Notes under the pieces: generated by a model | Databases searched by the model: none | Told to the model about the DNA's origin: nothing | The model's input: only the letters and a program-made list of their open reading frames with translations | Assembly: GCA_905234985.1 (NCBI GenBank) | Contig: CAJOJQ010000016.1 | Coordinates: forward strand, 1-58,364 | From: an uncultured Christensenellaceae bacterium | GTDB taxonomy: Bacteria > Bacillota > Clostridia > Christensenellales > Aristaeellaceae | Reading direction: 5' to 3' | Length of the DNA: 58,364 bases | Position numbers and translations under genes: made by a program | In this document: positions 42,026-50,585 of the stretch, piece after piece | How positions within the stretch are numbered: position 1 is the first letter of the stretch | Layout: every line of letters begins with the position of its first letter

Positions 42026-43513
42026 ATGGCGCGGATACAGGTGTCGCATTTGACCTTTGCCTATGAAGGCAGTCCCGATCTGATTTTTGACGACGCTTCC
42101 TTCCAGGTGGACACTGATTGGAAGCTCGGTTTTATCGGCCGCAACGGGCGCGGCAAAACCACCCTGCTTCGCATTTTGGCGGGAGAGCTGCCTTCCCACG
42201 GGGCGGTTTCCTCTCCCGTTCCCTGCGATTATTTTCCCTTTCCCGTCAGGGACAAACAAAAAACGCCTTTGGATATCGCGGCGGAAATGGATCCCGAGGG
42301 CCAGGTGTGGCGCTTTATGAAGGAAATCGCCTGCCTGGACGTTACGGACGATATTCTGTGCCGCCCCTTTGCCACGCTCTCCGGCGGGGAGCAGGCCAAA
42401 GTGCTGCTTGCGGCGCTCTTTTCCGGGGAAAACCACTTCCTTTTGATCGACGAACCCACCAACCATTTGGACATGATGGGCCGGCAGGTTGTAAGCCGCT
42501 ATCTGAACGGCAAAAAGGGCTTCATTCTCGTCTCCCACGACCGGGCGTTCTTAGACGGCTGCGTGGATCACGTGCTATCCATCAATCGGGCCAACATCGA
42601 GGTGCAGAAGGGCAATTTCAGCACCTGGGAGGAAAACAAGCGGCGGCAGGACGAATTTGAAATCAACCAGAACACCAAGCTGAAAAAGGAGATTTCTTCC
42701 CTGAAAACCGCCGCCCGCCAGGCCAGCGCCTGGGCGGACAAAGTGGAAAGCAGCAAAATGGGGGCCTCCCCCAGCGCCCACGAACGGCCCAAGAACGCAA
42801 GGGCCTACATGGGCGAGCAGTCCCGCCGCATGCAGCAACGCCGCAAGGACCTGGAAAACCGGATGGAAAAGAACATTGAGGAAAAGGAAGGGCTGCTGAA
42901 AAACTTAGAATTGGCCGACAACCTGAAAATCTTCCCCCTCGTCCATCCCGCCGGACGGCTGATCCAGTGCCGGGACGCTTCCATCGCCTACGGAGACCGC
43001 ACCATCCTCACGCATTTGACCTTCACCCTGGAAAACGGGGATATCTTAGCCCTGGTGGGCAAAAACGGCTGCGGCAAATCCAGCGTGATGAAGGCCCTTA
43101 CCGGAGAAATTGCCCTGGCGGCAGGGGAAATTCGCTTAGCCAGCGGGCTGATTTTGTCCGTTGTGCCCCAGCAGGCCCATCTTTCCGGCAGCCTGCGGAA
43201 TTACATCCGGGAAAACGCCATCGACGAAACCCAGTTCAAAACCATCCTGCGCAAGCTGAACTTTTCCCGGGAGCAGTTTGAAAAGCCCATGGAGGATTTC
43301 AGCGCCGGGCAGCAAAAAAAGGTGCTGCTGGCCTGCAGCCTGTGTACCCGCGCCCACCTGTACCTGTGGGACGAGCCTTTGAATTACATCGACGTGCTTT
43401 CCCGCATGCAGATCGAACGGCTGATCGCCCAATTCCGCCCCACCATGATCCTGGTGGAGCACGACCAAACCTTCCTGGAACACCTGAACGCCCGCGTGCT
43501 TCGGCTGGACTGA
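42026..43513 (+). CDS. Lsa-type ABC-F ribosomal protection protein
   Basis: A 495-residue ABC-F protein with two ATPase domains and no membrane segment. First domain: Walker A GRNGRGKTTLL, signature LSGGEQAKVLL, Walker B LLIDEPTNHLD. Second: GKNGCGKSSVM, FSAGQQKKVLL and LYLWDEPLNYIDV. The N-terminal DTDWKLGFIGRNGRGKTTLL and the DEPLNY motif are as in Lsa(A)-like proteins, which displace lincosamides, streptogramin A and pleuromutilins from the ribosome. The linker holds about 85 residues of charged helix. Start at ATG 42026, after GGAGG. Resistance is inferred. Confidence 0.9.
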   Translation: MARIQVSHLTFAYEGSPDLIFDDASFQVDTDWKLGFIGRNGRGKTTLLRILAGELPSHGAVSSPVPCDYFPFPVRDKQKTPLDIAAEMDPEGQVWRFMKEIACLDVTDDILCRPFATLSGGEQAKVLLAALFSGENHFLLIDEPTNHLDMMGRQVVSRYLNGKKGFILVSHDRAFLDGCVDHVLSINRANIEVQKGNFSTWEENKRRQDEFEINQNTKLKKEISSLKTAARQASAWADKVESSKMGASPSAHERPKNARAYMGEQSRRMQQRRKDLENRMEKNIEEKEGLLKNLELADNLKIFPLVHPAGRLIQCRDASIAYGDRTILTHLTFTLENGDILALVGKNGCGKSSVMKALTGEIALAAGEIRLASGLILSVVPQQAHLSGSLRNYIRENAIDETQFKTILRKLNFSREQFEKPMEDFSAGQQKKVLLACSLCTRAHLYLWDEPLNYIDVLSRMQIERLIAQFRPTMILVEHDQTFLEHLNARVLRLD

Positions 43514-43549
43514 CGATCAATCGTTCATTGAACACTTTATGGCATAACA

Positions 43550-43912
43550 AAGGGAACGCTGGGGCCTCCGCGGCCCCAGACCCCGCGCCAGGGTGGTAAC
43601 CACCCTGGACCCATGCTTGGCGAAGTAAGCGCTTTGGAAAATGCCAGGAAACGCCGCCTGTCAATTGGGGATATGAAAAGGCAGTAGGTTTCTGGCCTAA
43701 GGAAAGCCGGGAAAATCCTCAGGGGAAAGCTCGCTTTCCCCTTGAGGATTATTCCCGTGCTTTCCCCGGATGCTTTGCATCCGGTTTGGCGGCTTTCAGC
43801 CGCCGGGCCAGAAACCATATGTCAACGAGTTTTTTGCGATGGAGTCCAGGGGCCGAAGGCCCTTGGTTCAGGGGTTTAGGGGGCTGAAGAAGCCCCCTGC
43901 CCCGTTCTTATT
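43550..43912. repeat. Composite palindromic element with a four-way-junction core
   Basis: The 508-base gap after the ABC-F gene holds this element. Its ends carry similar hairpin pairs in inverted orientation (GGGGCC/GGCCCC with CCAGGGTGG/CCACCCTGG on the left; GGGGCC/GGCCC and GGGGGCT/AGCCCCC on the right). The core has an outer stem GGTTTCTGGCC (43687) with GGCCAGAAACC (43806), enclosing a long imperfect hairpin (43701-43766), CCGGATG/CATCCGG and GGCGGC/GCCGCC. No coding frame fits. Confidence 0.75.
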
Positions 43913-43963
43913 GGTGACTTAATGCGTTCTTGAAATTGCTTTCCTCCAAATTGTCCCGCGGCA

Positions 43964-43992
43964 TTGACAGGCGGCGTTCAGGGCATTATCAT
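43964..43992 (+). promoter_or_regulatory. Sigma-A promoter of the GNAT gene
   Basis: TTGACA, 17 bases, TATCAT, 30 bases before the start codon. Confidence 0.7.
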
Positions 43993-44021
43993 AGACAGAG
44001 GAAAGAAGGGAGGCGCTGCCC

Positions 44022-44543
44022 ATGTACGAAGGGAAGCTGGTTCGGCTTCGGGCCTTTGACAACAGCGATTTGATGCATTGCCTGAATTACAGCAATGATT
44101 ACGAGGTCATGCGCGGGGCCTCCGGAGCCATTCTGTTTCCCTCCACGGTGGACGACGAGGCCCGGGCCATGGGCCAGAATACCAGCTATACTTCCGGGGA
44201 ATACCAATTTGCTATCGAGACCATCGAAAAAAGCCGCTTCATCGGCAAATGCGGCTTCACCCGGGTGAACTGGAAAAACCGGCTGGCGGAGCTTGCCATC
44301 CTCATCGGGGAAAAGGACTGCCGGGGCAAAGGCTACGGGGCCGACGCCATTCGCACCCTCTGCCGCTTCGGCTTTGAGGAAATGAACCTGCATAAGATCA
44401 AGGCCCTGGTATTCGATTTCAACGAACCGGCCCTGCGCTGCTACGAAGCATGCGGCTTTCAGCGGGAAGGGCTGCTGCGGCAGGAAATGTACCGGGAAGG
44501 CGCGTACCACGACGTGGTGGTGCTGGGGCTTATTCGGGATTAG
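44022..44543 (+). CDS. GNAT N-acetyltransferase, RimJ/RimL type
   Basis: A 173-residue acetyltransferase. The acetyl-CoA loop is in CRGKGYGADAIRTLCRFGF, preceded by FIGKCGFTRVNWKNRLAELAI, and FDFNEPALRCYEACGFQREG is the usual RimJ/RimL-like end. It may acetylate a protein N-terminus, a small amine or a drug; the target is unknown. The start follows AAGGGAGG. Confidence 0.88.
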   Translation: MYEGKLVRLRAFDNSDLMHCLNYSNDYEVMRGASGAILFPSTVDDEARAMGQNTSYTSGEYQFAIETIEKSRFIGKCGFTRVNWKNRLAELAILIGEKDCRGKGYGADAIRTLCRFGFEEMNLHKIKALVFDFNEPALRCYEACGFQREGLLRQEMYREGAYHDVVVLGLIRD

Positions 44544-44583
44544 GACGCTTGTAGGCAAAATATTTCGCGAAAGGACTTTTTTC

Positions 44584-44706
44584 GAGTTGAGAGTGAAGAG
44601 TTGAGAGTTGAGATTTTATATGGTTGTGAAAAGAAATCCGGATAGTCGGTGAAATAACTTATCAGACAAGTTTCATCTCAACTCTAAACTCTCAGCTCTC
44701 AACTCT
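44584..44706. repeat. Heptamer-armed palindromic element A4
   Basis: A 123-base element with GAGTTGA-type left heptamers (GAGTTGA, GAGTGAA, GAGTTGA, GAGTTGA) and an inverted right arm of four. The core differs from A1 and A3. It lies between the GNAT gene and prmA. Confidence 0.85.
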
Positions 44707-44751
44707 TCCGTCAACTGCTTTGCCGGTTTATCTACGTTAGGAGGAAATCGT

Positions 44752-45675
44752 ATGGATTACACAGAAGTAACCGTTTCCACCACCACCCAGGGGTCTGACC
44801 TGGTATCGGATATTTTTCTTCGTTTGGGGGCCGTGGGTACCCAGATCCTGGACCGGGCGGACCTGCCGGACCCCACCAAGCCCACCGCCAACTGGGAATT
44901 GATGGATCAGTCGGTGATCGACGCCATGCCCGAGGACGTGCAGGTGAAAGCCTGGTTCGATGAAGGGAGCCTCAAAAAAGTGATCGGCCCCTTGCGGGAG
45001 CAGCTGTCCCTGCTGAAAGCGCCGGGCCTGGGCACCCTGCAGGTGAGCATGCAGGGCGTGAAGGAAGAGGATTGGGCGGAAAACTGGAAGCAGTATTACA
45101 AGCCCTTCCGCATCGGCCAGCATATGGTGGTCAAGCCCACCTGGGAACCCTGGGACGCCCAGGCCGGGGATCTGATCATCGAAATCGACCCCGGCATGGC
45201 CTTCGGCACCGGCACCCATGAGACCACCGCCATGTGCGTCAGCCTGATCGAAGCCTATTACCAGGGCGGCACGCTCCTGGACGTGGGCACCGGCAGCGGC
45301 ATCCTCGCCATCGCTGCCGCCCGTTTGGGGGCCAAGGGCATCGTGGCAGTGGATATCGACCCGGACGCCGTGCGCGTCGCCAAAGAAAACGTGGCCCACA
45401 ACGGCCTGGACGCGATGATCGACGTGCGCAAGGGCGATTTGCTCCAGGGCCTGTCCCAGCAGTTCGATTTCGCCGTCGCCAACATCCTGGCCCCGGTGAT
45501 CTGCATGCTGGCCGCGCCCCTGAAAAAGCATTTGACCCCCGGCGGACGCTTCATTTGCTCCGGCATTATCGCGGAAGCCGAGCCGGACGTGAACGCCGCC
45601 CTCCTGGGCGCGGGCTACGTCATCGACGAAATCCGCCGCAAGGGCGATTGGGTGGCTTTCGCCTGTCATATTTGA
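44752..45675 (+). CDS. prmA: Ribosomal protein L11 methyltransferase
   Basis: A 307-residue PrmA. The N-terminal recognition domain begins MDYTEVTVSTTTQGSD; the catalytic part has AFGTGTHETTAMC, the SAM motif DVGTGSGILAIAAA, AVDIDPDAV and VANILAPVI. It methylates ribosomal protein L11. The start follows TAGGAGG with ten-base spacing. Confidence 0.95.
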   Translation: MDYTEVTVSTTTQGSDLVSDIFLRLGAVGTQILDRADLPDPTKPTANWELMDQSVIDAMPEDVQVKAWFDEGSLKKVIGPLREQLSLLKAPGLGTLQVSMQGVKEEDWAENWKQYYKPFRIGQHMVVKPTWEPWDAQAGDLIIEIDPGMAFGTGTHETTAMCVSLIEAYYQGGTLLDVGTGSGILAIAAARLGAKGIVAVDIDPDAVRVAKENVAHNGLDAMIDVRKGDLLQGLSQQFDFAVANILAPVICMLAAPLKKHLTPGGRFICSGIIAEAEPDVNAALLGAGYVIDEIRRKGDWVAFACHI

Positions 45676-45740
45676 GAAAAAAAATTGCGAAGGAATCAAA
45701 TCCGCTTTCCCATCGGTCAGCGGAAAGGGAGGATGCTGCC

Positions 45741-46394
45741 TTGATACAGGCGGTGATTTTCAACTTGGACGGGGTGCTGGTGCGCACCGACGCGTGCCAT
45801 TACGAGGCATGGAAGCAATTGGCCCACGAGCAGGGCTTACCCTTTAACGGCGGCATATTCCGCACCCTGGCGGGCAGGAAACGCATGGACAGCCTGCGGG
45901 TGCTGCTGAAAAAGGCCGAGCGCAGTTACGCGCCCATGGAGCTGTGGGCCTTATCCGCCCGGAAAAACGATCTGTTCAACGATATGGTGCTGAAGCTGAC
46001 CCGGGACAGCATGATGCCCGGCGCAATCGACACCGTTTCCCGCCTGCGGGAAATGGGGATCAAAACGGCGGTGGCGTCCTCCAGCGAAAACGCTACCGGC
46101 ATCCTGCGCCAATTGAAGCTCACGCCCCTGTTCGACGCGGTGGTGGACGGACAGGACACGGAAAAAGGCAAGCCCGACCCCGAAGTGTTCCTGCTGGCCG
46201 CCCGCAAGCTGCGCATGCCCACCAGCGAATGTTTAGTGATCGAAAACACCGCCGCGGGTCTGGACGCCGCCCGGCAGGCGGGCATGAAAGCCCTGGCCTT
46301 AGGCGGCGCGGCCGGCCCCGAAGGGCTTAAGGATATGGACCTGCCCGGTATGCTTCGGGACGGCACAATAGGACAATATCTGATCGGCGGCTGA
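45741..46394 (+). CDS. Beta-phosphoglucomutase-like HAD protein lacking catalytic aspartates
   Basis: A 217-residue protein closely resembling beta-phosphoglucomutase: HYEAWKQLAHEQGLPF, LAGRKRMDSLRVLL, VASSSENATG and KGKPDPEVFLLAARKL. Motif I is FNLDGVL, so the phosphate-accepting aspartate (Asp8 in the Lactococcus enzyme) is asparagine. Motif IV is IENTAAG, so the magnesium ligand Asp170 is also asparagine. The general acid Asp10 is kept. It starts at TTG 45741 after GGGAGG; no ATG is in frame nearby. It may be a pseudoenzyme or have a different activity. Confidence 0.85.
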   Translation: MIQAVIFNLDGVLVRTDACHYEAWKQLAHEQGLPFNGGIFRTLAGRKRMDSLRVLLKKAERSYAPMELWALSARKNDLFNDMVLKLTRDSMMPGAIDTVSRLREMGIKTAVASSSENATGILRQLKLTPLFDAVVDGQDTEKGKPDPEVFLLAARKLRMPTSECLVIENTAAGLDAARQAGMKALALGGAAGPEGLKDMDLPGMLRDGTIGQYLIGG

Positions 46395-46402
46395 CGAACG
46401 AA

Positions 46403-46493
46403 AGAGAGTGGAGAGTTATAAAGTCCATCAAATAAGTCTCTCTTTTGATAAACAATATATGATCTCAACTCTCAACTCCCAACTCTCAACTCT
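46403..46493. repeat. Heptamer-armed palindromic element A5
   Basis: A 91-base element with a degenerate left arm (GAGAGTGGAGAGTT) and a complete right arm of four inverted heptamers (TCTCAAC, TCTCAAC, TCCCAAC, TCTCAAC). It lies between the HAD gene and tldD. Confidence 0.8.
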
Positions 46494-46542
46494 ATTGCTA
46501 TATAGCTTTCAATACTCTGATTTAAGTAGAAGGAGGTTTTCC

Positions 46543-47922
46543 ATGCTCAAACAGGATGTGGCCCAGGCGGTGCTGGCCGAAGCGCTGAAAACGGGCGGTG
46601 ACTTTGCCGAAATCTTCCTGGAAGACCGGTTGAACAACGGCATCTCCATGCTCTCCGGCAAGGTGCAGAGCGTAAACAGCCGCCGCCTCCACGGCGCGGG
46701 CGTACGGGTATTCAGCGGCTTGCAGGGGGTGTACGTGTACACCAACGACACCACGCCCGACGGCCTGAAAGCCTGCGCCAAGCGGGCGGCCCTGGCCGTG
46801 AAGGGTGAAAAATACTATGCCGCCCAAGACCTGAACTGGACGGATGTGCCCAACATTCATTTCATTCAGGAAATGCCCGATCAGGTGAAAAACGCCCGCA
46901 AGGTGGCGAAAATGAAGGAAGCCCAGGCGATCTTAAAGGAAGAACCGGAAATCGTTCAGGGCAGCATTGGCTACACGGACAGCGTGCAGCGGGTGTGGAT
47001 CGCCAACAGCGAAGGCCTGTTCACCACCGATACCCGGGTGTATACCCGCATGAGCGTGGGGGCCATCGCCTCCAACGGCACGGAGAACCAGACCGGCGGC
47101 GTCTCCCCCGGTGGCATGCAGGGTTTTGAAATCTTCAACAGCAAGATCGACCCGGAAGCCATGGCGAAGGAGGCCGCCCAGCAGGCTCGCACCATGCTCC
47201 ACGCTCCCGTCTGCCCCGCCGGGATCATGCCCGTGGTCATCGACAACGGCTTCGGCGGCGTGATTTTCCACGAGGCCTGCGGTCATTCCCTGGAAGCCAC
47301 CTCCGTGGCGGTGGGCAACAGCGAATTTTGCGGCAAGTTAGGCCAGAAGGTGGCCGCCGACTGCGTCACCGCCATCGACGACGGCACCATCCCCAACGAA
47401 TGGGGCAGCCTGAACATCGACGACGAGGGCACCCCCACCACCAAGCTGGTGCTGATCGAAAACGGGATTCTGAAAAACTACATGATCGACAAGCTGAACG
47501 CCCGCCGCATGAACATGCCCATCACCGGAAGCTCACGGCGGCAGGGCTACATGTTCGCCCCCACCTCCCGCATGCGCAACACCTACATCGCCGCCGGGAA
47601 CGACGATAACGACGAAATCATCGCCACCATGGGCGACGGCCTGTACGCCAAAAAGATGGGCGGCGGCAGCGTGGAACCCACCACCGGCAAATTCAATTTC
47701 GCCGTCAGCGAAGGGTATTTGGTGAAGGACGGCAAGATCGTCCATCCCGTGCGCGGCGCGTCCCTCATTGGCCGGGGCAGCGAAATTTTGCCCAAGATCG
47801 ACCGGGTGGGCAAGGACATGCAGATGGCCCAGGGCATGTGCGGCTCCATCAGCGGCAGCATCCCCACCAACGTGGGCCAGCCCATGATCCGGGTCAGCTC
47901 CATGACCGTGGGCGGACGATAA
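46543..47922 (+). CDS. tldD: Metalloprotease subunit TldD
   Basis: A 459-residue TldD. The zinc motif HEACGH (HExxxH) sits in IFHEACGHSLEAT near residue 246, and GSSRRQGYMFAPTSRMRNTY follows. TldD and TldE form a barrel-like complex that degrades unfolded peptides or matures modified peptides. The start at ATG 46543 follows AAGGAGG; the open frame upstream runs through repeat A5 and is not coding. Confidence 0.95.
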   Translation: MLKQDVAQAVLAEALKTGGDFAEIFLEDRLNNGISMLSGKVQSVNSRRLHGAGVRVFSGLQGVYVYTNDTTPDGLKACAKRAALAVKGEKYYAAQDLNWTDVPNIHFIQEMPDQVKNARKVAKMKEAQAILKEEPEIVQGSIGYTDSVQRVWIANSEGLFTTDTRVYTRMSVGAIASNGTENQTGGVSPGGMQGFEIFNSKIDPEAMAKEAAQQARTMLHAPVCPAGIMPVVIDNGFGGVIFHEACGHSLEATSVAVGNSEFCGKLGQKVAADCVTAIDDGTIPNEWGSLNIDDEGTPTTKLVLIENGILKNYMIDKLNARRMNMPITGSSRRQGYMFAPTSRMRNTYIAAGNDDNDEIIATMGDGLYAKKMGGGSVEPTTGKFNFAVSEGYLVKDGKIVHPVRGASLIGRGSEILPKIDRVGKDMQMAQGMCGSISGSIPTNVGQPMIRVSSMTVGGR

Positions 47923-47939
47923 GGAAGGGGGGCAGAAAA

Positions 47940-49283
47940 ATGACCATCGAACAGTTCATGCAGGCGTTATTGGACGAAGCAAAGCGCGCCGGAATCGAAG
48001 CGGCGGAGATTTACATGGCCACCGGCGATAACTTCCGGGCCATGTGCGTGCAGGGCCAAATCGCCAATTATACCGTCAACGCCACCCGGGGCCTTTCCCT
48101 GCGGGGCTTGTACCAGAGAAAAATGGGCTACGCCGCCACGGAAGCCTTTGACGAAGCAGCGGTTTCCCATCTGGTGGAAGCCGTGAAGGAAAGCGCCGAG
48201 CTGACCGAGGACGAGGATGTACAGGAAATCTACAAGGGCGACGAAGCCTATCCCAAAGTGGACAATTATCAGTCCGCCCTGGATCAGGTGGAAGAAAGCC
48301 GCAAGCTTGACCTGCTGCTGGATATTGAAAAGAAAGCCAAGGCCCTGGACGAACGCATCTTCCAGTTGAACTATAATATGATTTCCACCGGCAGCGGCGA
48401 AACCCGCATCGTCAATTCCTACGGCCTGAACCTGAGCCATCGGGACAATATGGCCGTGTGCTTTGTCAGCGCTACCGCCAAGGAAGGGGAACGGGTTTCC
48501 ACCGGCGCCGCGTTCCGGGTCACGCGGGATTTTGAAGAACTGGACGCCGATGCTCTGGCAAAGGAAGCGGTGGACGAAGCCGTGTTCATGCTCAAGGCCG
48601 CGCCCGTGCCCAGCGGTACATACCGGGCGGTGATCGACGCGAAATGCATGCCCGATCTGTTGGGTGTGTTCAGCCGCGTGTTCTCCGCCGAAAACGCGCA
48701 GAAGGGCTTGAGCCTGCTGGCGGGAAAGGAAGGAGAAATGATCGCTTCCGAAGCCGTCACCCTCATGGACGATCCTCTGCTCCCCGGCGGCCTCGCCAGC
48801 CAGCCCTTCGACGCTGAAGGCGTCGCCACCTTTACGAAGGCGGTCATTGAAAAAGGCAAGCTGACCACCTTGCTGCACAACCTGAAAACCGCCCGGAAGG
48901 CCGGGGTAAAAACCACCGGCAACGCCGCCAAAGCGGGCTACGCCGGGGCCGTCAACGTAAGCCCCAGCAACTTCTTCCTGGCCCCCGGCGAAAAGACCCT
49001 GGCGGAACTCATGGCCGATATGGGCGACGGCCTCGTCATCACCGAGGTCAGCGGCCTCCACGCGGGCGCAAACGCCATCAGCGGCGATTTTTCCCTCATC
49101 GCCCAGGGCTACACCGTGAAGGACGGCAAAAAGGACCAGCCCGTGGAGCAGATCACCGTGGCGGGCAACTTCTATCAGCTTTTAAAGAACATCCGCGCTG
49201 TGGGCAGCGATTTGCTCTTCCCTGGCAGCTCCATCGGCAGCCCCTCCTTGGACGTGGGCGAAATCTCCGTGGCGGGGAAGTAA
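47940..49283 (+). CDS. tldE: Metalloprotease subunit TldE (PmbA)
   Basis: A 447-residue TldE/PmbA, the partner of TldD, lacking the zinc motif. It has the U62 pattern: ATRGLSLRGLYQRKMGYAA, VIDAKCMPDLLGVFSRVFSA and VSPSNFFLAPGEKTLAELMA. It begins 17 bases after the tldD stop, with AAGGAAGGGG before ATG 47940. A family-C hairpin follows the stop. Confidence 0.94.
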   Translation: MTIEQFMQALLDEAKRAGIEAAEIYMATGDNFRAMCVQGQIANYTVNATRGLSLRGLYQRKMGYAATEAFDEAAVSHLVEAVKESAELTEDEDVQEIYKGDEAYPKVDNYQSALDQVEESRKLDLLLDIEKKAKALDERIFQLNYNMISTGSGETRIVNSYGLNLSHRDNMAVCFVSATAKEGERVSTGAAFRVTRDFEELDADALAKEAVDEAVFMLKAAPVPSGTYRAVIDAKCMPDLLGVFSRVFSAENAQKGLSLLAGKEGEMIASEAVTLMDDPLLPGGLASQPFDAEGVATFTKAVIEKGKLTTLLHNLKTARKAGVKTTGNAAKAGYAGAVNVSPSNFFLAPGEKTLAELMADMGDGLVITEVSGLHAGANAISGDFSLIAQGYTVKDGKKDQPVEQITVAGNFYQLLKNIRAVGSDLLFPGSSIGSPSLDVGEISVAGK

Positions 49284-49296
49284 GACGAAAATATTA

Positions 49297-49358
49297 CTGG
49301 GGGAAACCGCTCTTTGGAAGCCAAAGAGCGGTTTCCCCCAGACCCCCTTCCGAGAAAA
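49297..49358 (+). repeat. Hairpin repeat, family C, copy 3
   Basis: The stem is AAACCGCTCTTTG paired with CAAAGAGCGGTTT. Compared with copies 1 and 2 the AT at the middle of the left arm is GC and the right arm has changed to match, so pairing is kept. The tail is CAGACCCCCTTCCGAGAAAA. It starts 14 bases after the tldE stop. Confidence 0.85.
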
Positions 49359-49434
49359 CTATAAGGAAGGGGGATTTTTTGTACTCCGGCCCCAATTGCT
49401 TTACAATTTGTTCACGGAAATATTGCTTTTCCTG

Positions 49435-49443
49435 TGATATAAT
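49435..49443 (+). promoter_or_regulatory. Extended -10 promoter of the Gld-type ABC genes
   Basis: TGATATAAT is a perfect extended -10, 34 bases before the ATPase start; no good -35 box is seen. The 15-base sequence TTTACAATTTGTTCA occurs just upstream (49400) and again at 52920. Confidence 0.45.
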
Positions 49444-49476
49444 CAGGCGGTAAACAACAGAGAGGAGGCGGTGCGC

Positions 49477-50406
49477 GTGATCGCGTTTGAGGGCATTTCC
49501 AAGCGCTACGGGGCGCACCAGGCCCTGCAGGACGTGACCTTTACCCTGCCGAAGGGTCAGATTTTGGGCCTCCTGGGCCAAAACGGCGCTGGCAAAACCA
49601 CCGCCATGAACATCCTCACCGGCTGTTTGGCTCCTTCGGTGGGCAGGGTGACGGTGGGGGGCTTCGACGTACTCACCCAGCCCCGCCAAGCCAAACGCAT
49701 GATCGGCTATCTGCCGGAGCAGGCTCCCTTATACGATGAAATGACCGTGCGGGCCTACCTGCGCTTCGCCTGCGAGCTGAAAGAAGTGGAACGGAAGACC
49801 GTCGCCGCCCATGTGGACGCGGTGGCCGGGAAAATGGGCCTCACCGACGTGCTGGGCCGCAAAATCGGCAACCTCTCCAAGGGCTACCGCCAGCGGGTGG
49901 GCGTCGCCCAGGCCCTCTGCGGCGCGCCGGAGGCCATTATTTTGGACGAACCCACCGCCGGGCTGGACCCCCGCCAGAGCAGCGACGTGCGCAAGCTGGT
50001 GCGGGAGCTGGCCGGAGAGCATACGGTCCTCTTCTCCTCCCATATTTTAAGCGAGGTGCAGTCCGTTTGCGACCGGGTAATTATCCTGCACCATGGCCGG
50101 GTGATCTGCGACAGCGCTTTGCAGGCCCTGCGCTGCGGTGAACAGCGCCTGCGGGCGGTCATTGCCTGCGGGGAAGGAACGCTGCTCCCCGCCCTGCGCC
50201 AGTTAAGCAGCGTATCCCAGGTAAAAACGGAACGGGGCGGCGAACCGGGCCTGACCCAAGTGGTCTTGACCGTGAAAGCGGGCTGCTCCGCCGAACGGGA
50301 GTTGTTCACCCTGCTCTCCGCCATGCAGTCCCCCCTGCTGCGGCTGGCCCCGGTGGAAGAAAGCCTGGAAGACGTGTTCCTGCGGGCTACGATGGACGAG
50401 AATTAA
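49477..50406 (+). CDS. ABC exporter ATPase, Gld/ABC-2 type
   Basis: A 309-residue ATPase. Walker A is LGQNGAGKTTAMNIL, signature LSKGYRQRVGVAQAL, Walker B AIILDEPTAGLDP and switch histidine in LFSSHILSEV. It powers the permease and GldG-like protein encoded next. I choose GTG 49477, eight bases after AGGAGG; GTG 49471 is too close to the site. An element of family B separates it from the permease gene. Confidence 0.93.
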   Translation: MIAFEGISKRYGAHQALQDVTFTLPKGQILGLLGQNGAGKTTAMNILTGCLAPSVGRVTVGGFDVLTQPRQAKRMIGYLPEQAPLYDEMTVRAYLRFACELKEVERKTVAAHVDAVAGKMGLTDVLGRKIGNLSKGYRQRVGVAQALCGAPEAIILDEPTAGLDPRQSSDVRKLVRELAGEHTVLFSSHILSEVQSVCDRVIILHHGRVICDSALQALRCGEQRLRAVIACGEGTLLPALRQLSSVSQVKTERGGEPGLTQVVLTVKAGCSAERELFTLLSAMQSPLLRLAPVEESLEDVFLRATMDEN

Positions 50407-50534
50407 AGGAGGTAGGAGGTAGGAAGTGAAACTTGTTTACAAAGTATCAAGCATGATTCTTTTATGTTCAGACATTATAAAACCTCCTACCTCCTACCTC
50501 CTACCTCCTACTTCCTACTTCCTACCTCCTACCT
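50407..50534. repeat. Heptamer-armed palindromic element B2
   Basis: A 128-base element beginning right at the ATPase stop codon. The left arm has three heptamers (AGGAGGT type), the right arm about seven and a half (CCTCCTA, CTTCCTA). Its core ends ACATTATAAAACCTCC, close to that of B1. Confidence 0.9.
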
Positions 50535-50585
50535 TTGTATCCTCAACCCTGCCTCAAATGAACGGAAACATGAAAGGATAGTTTG

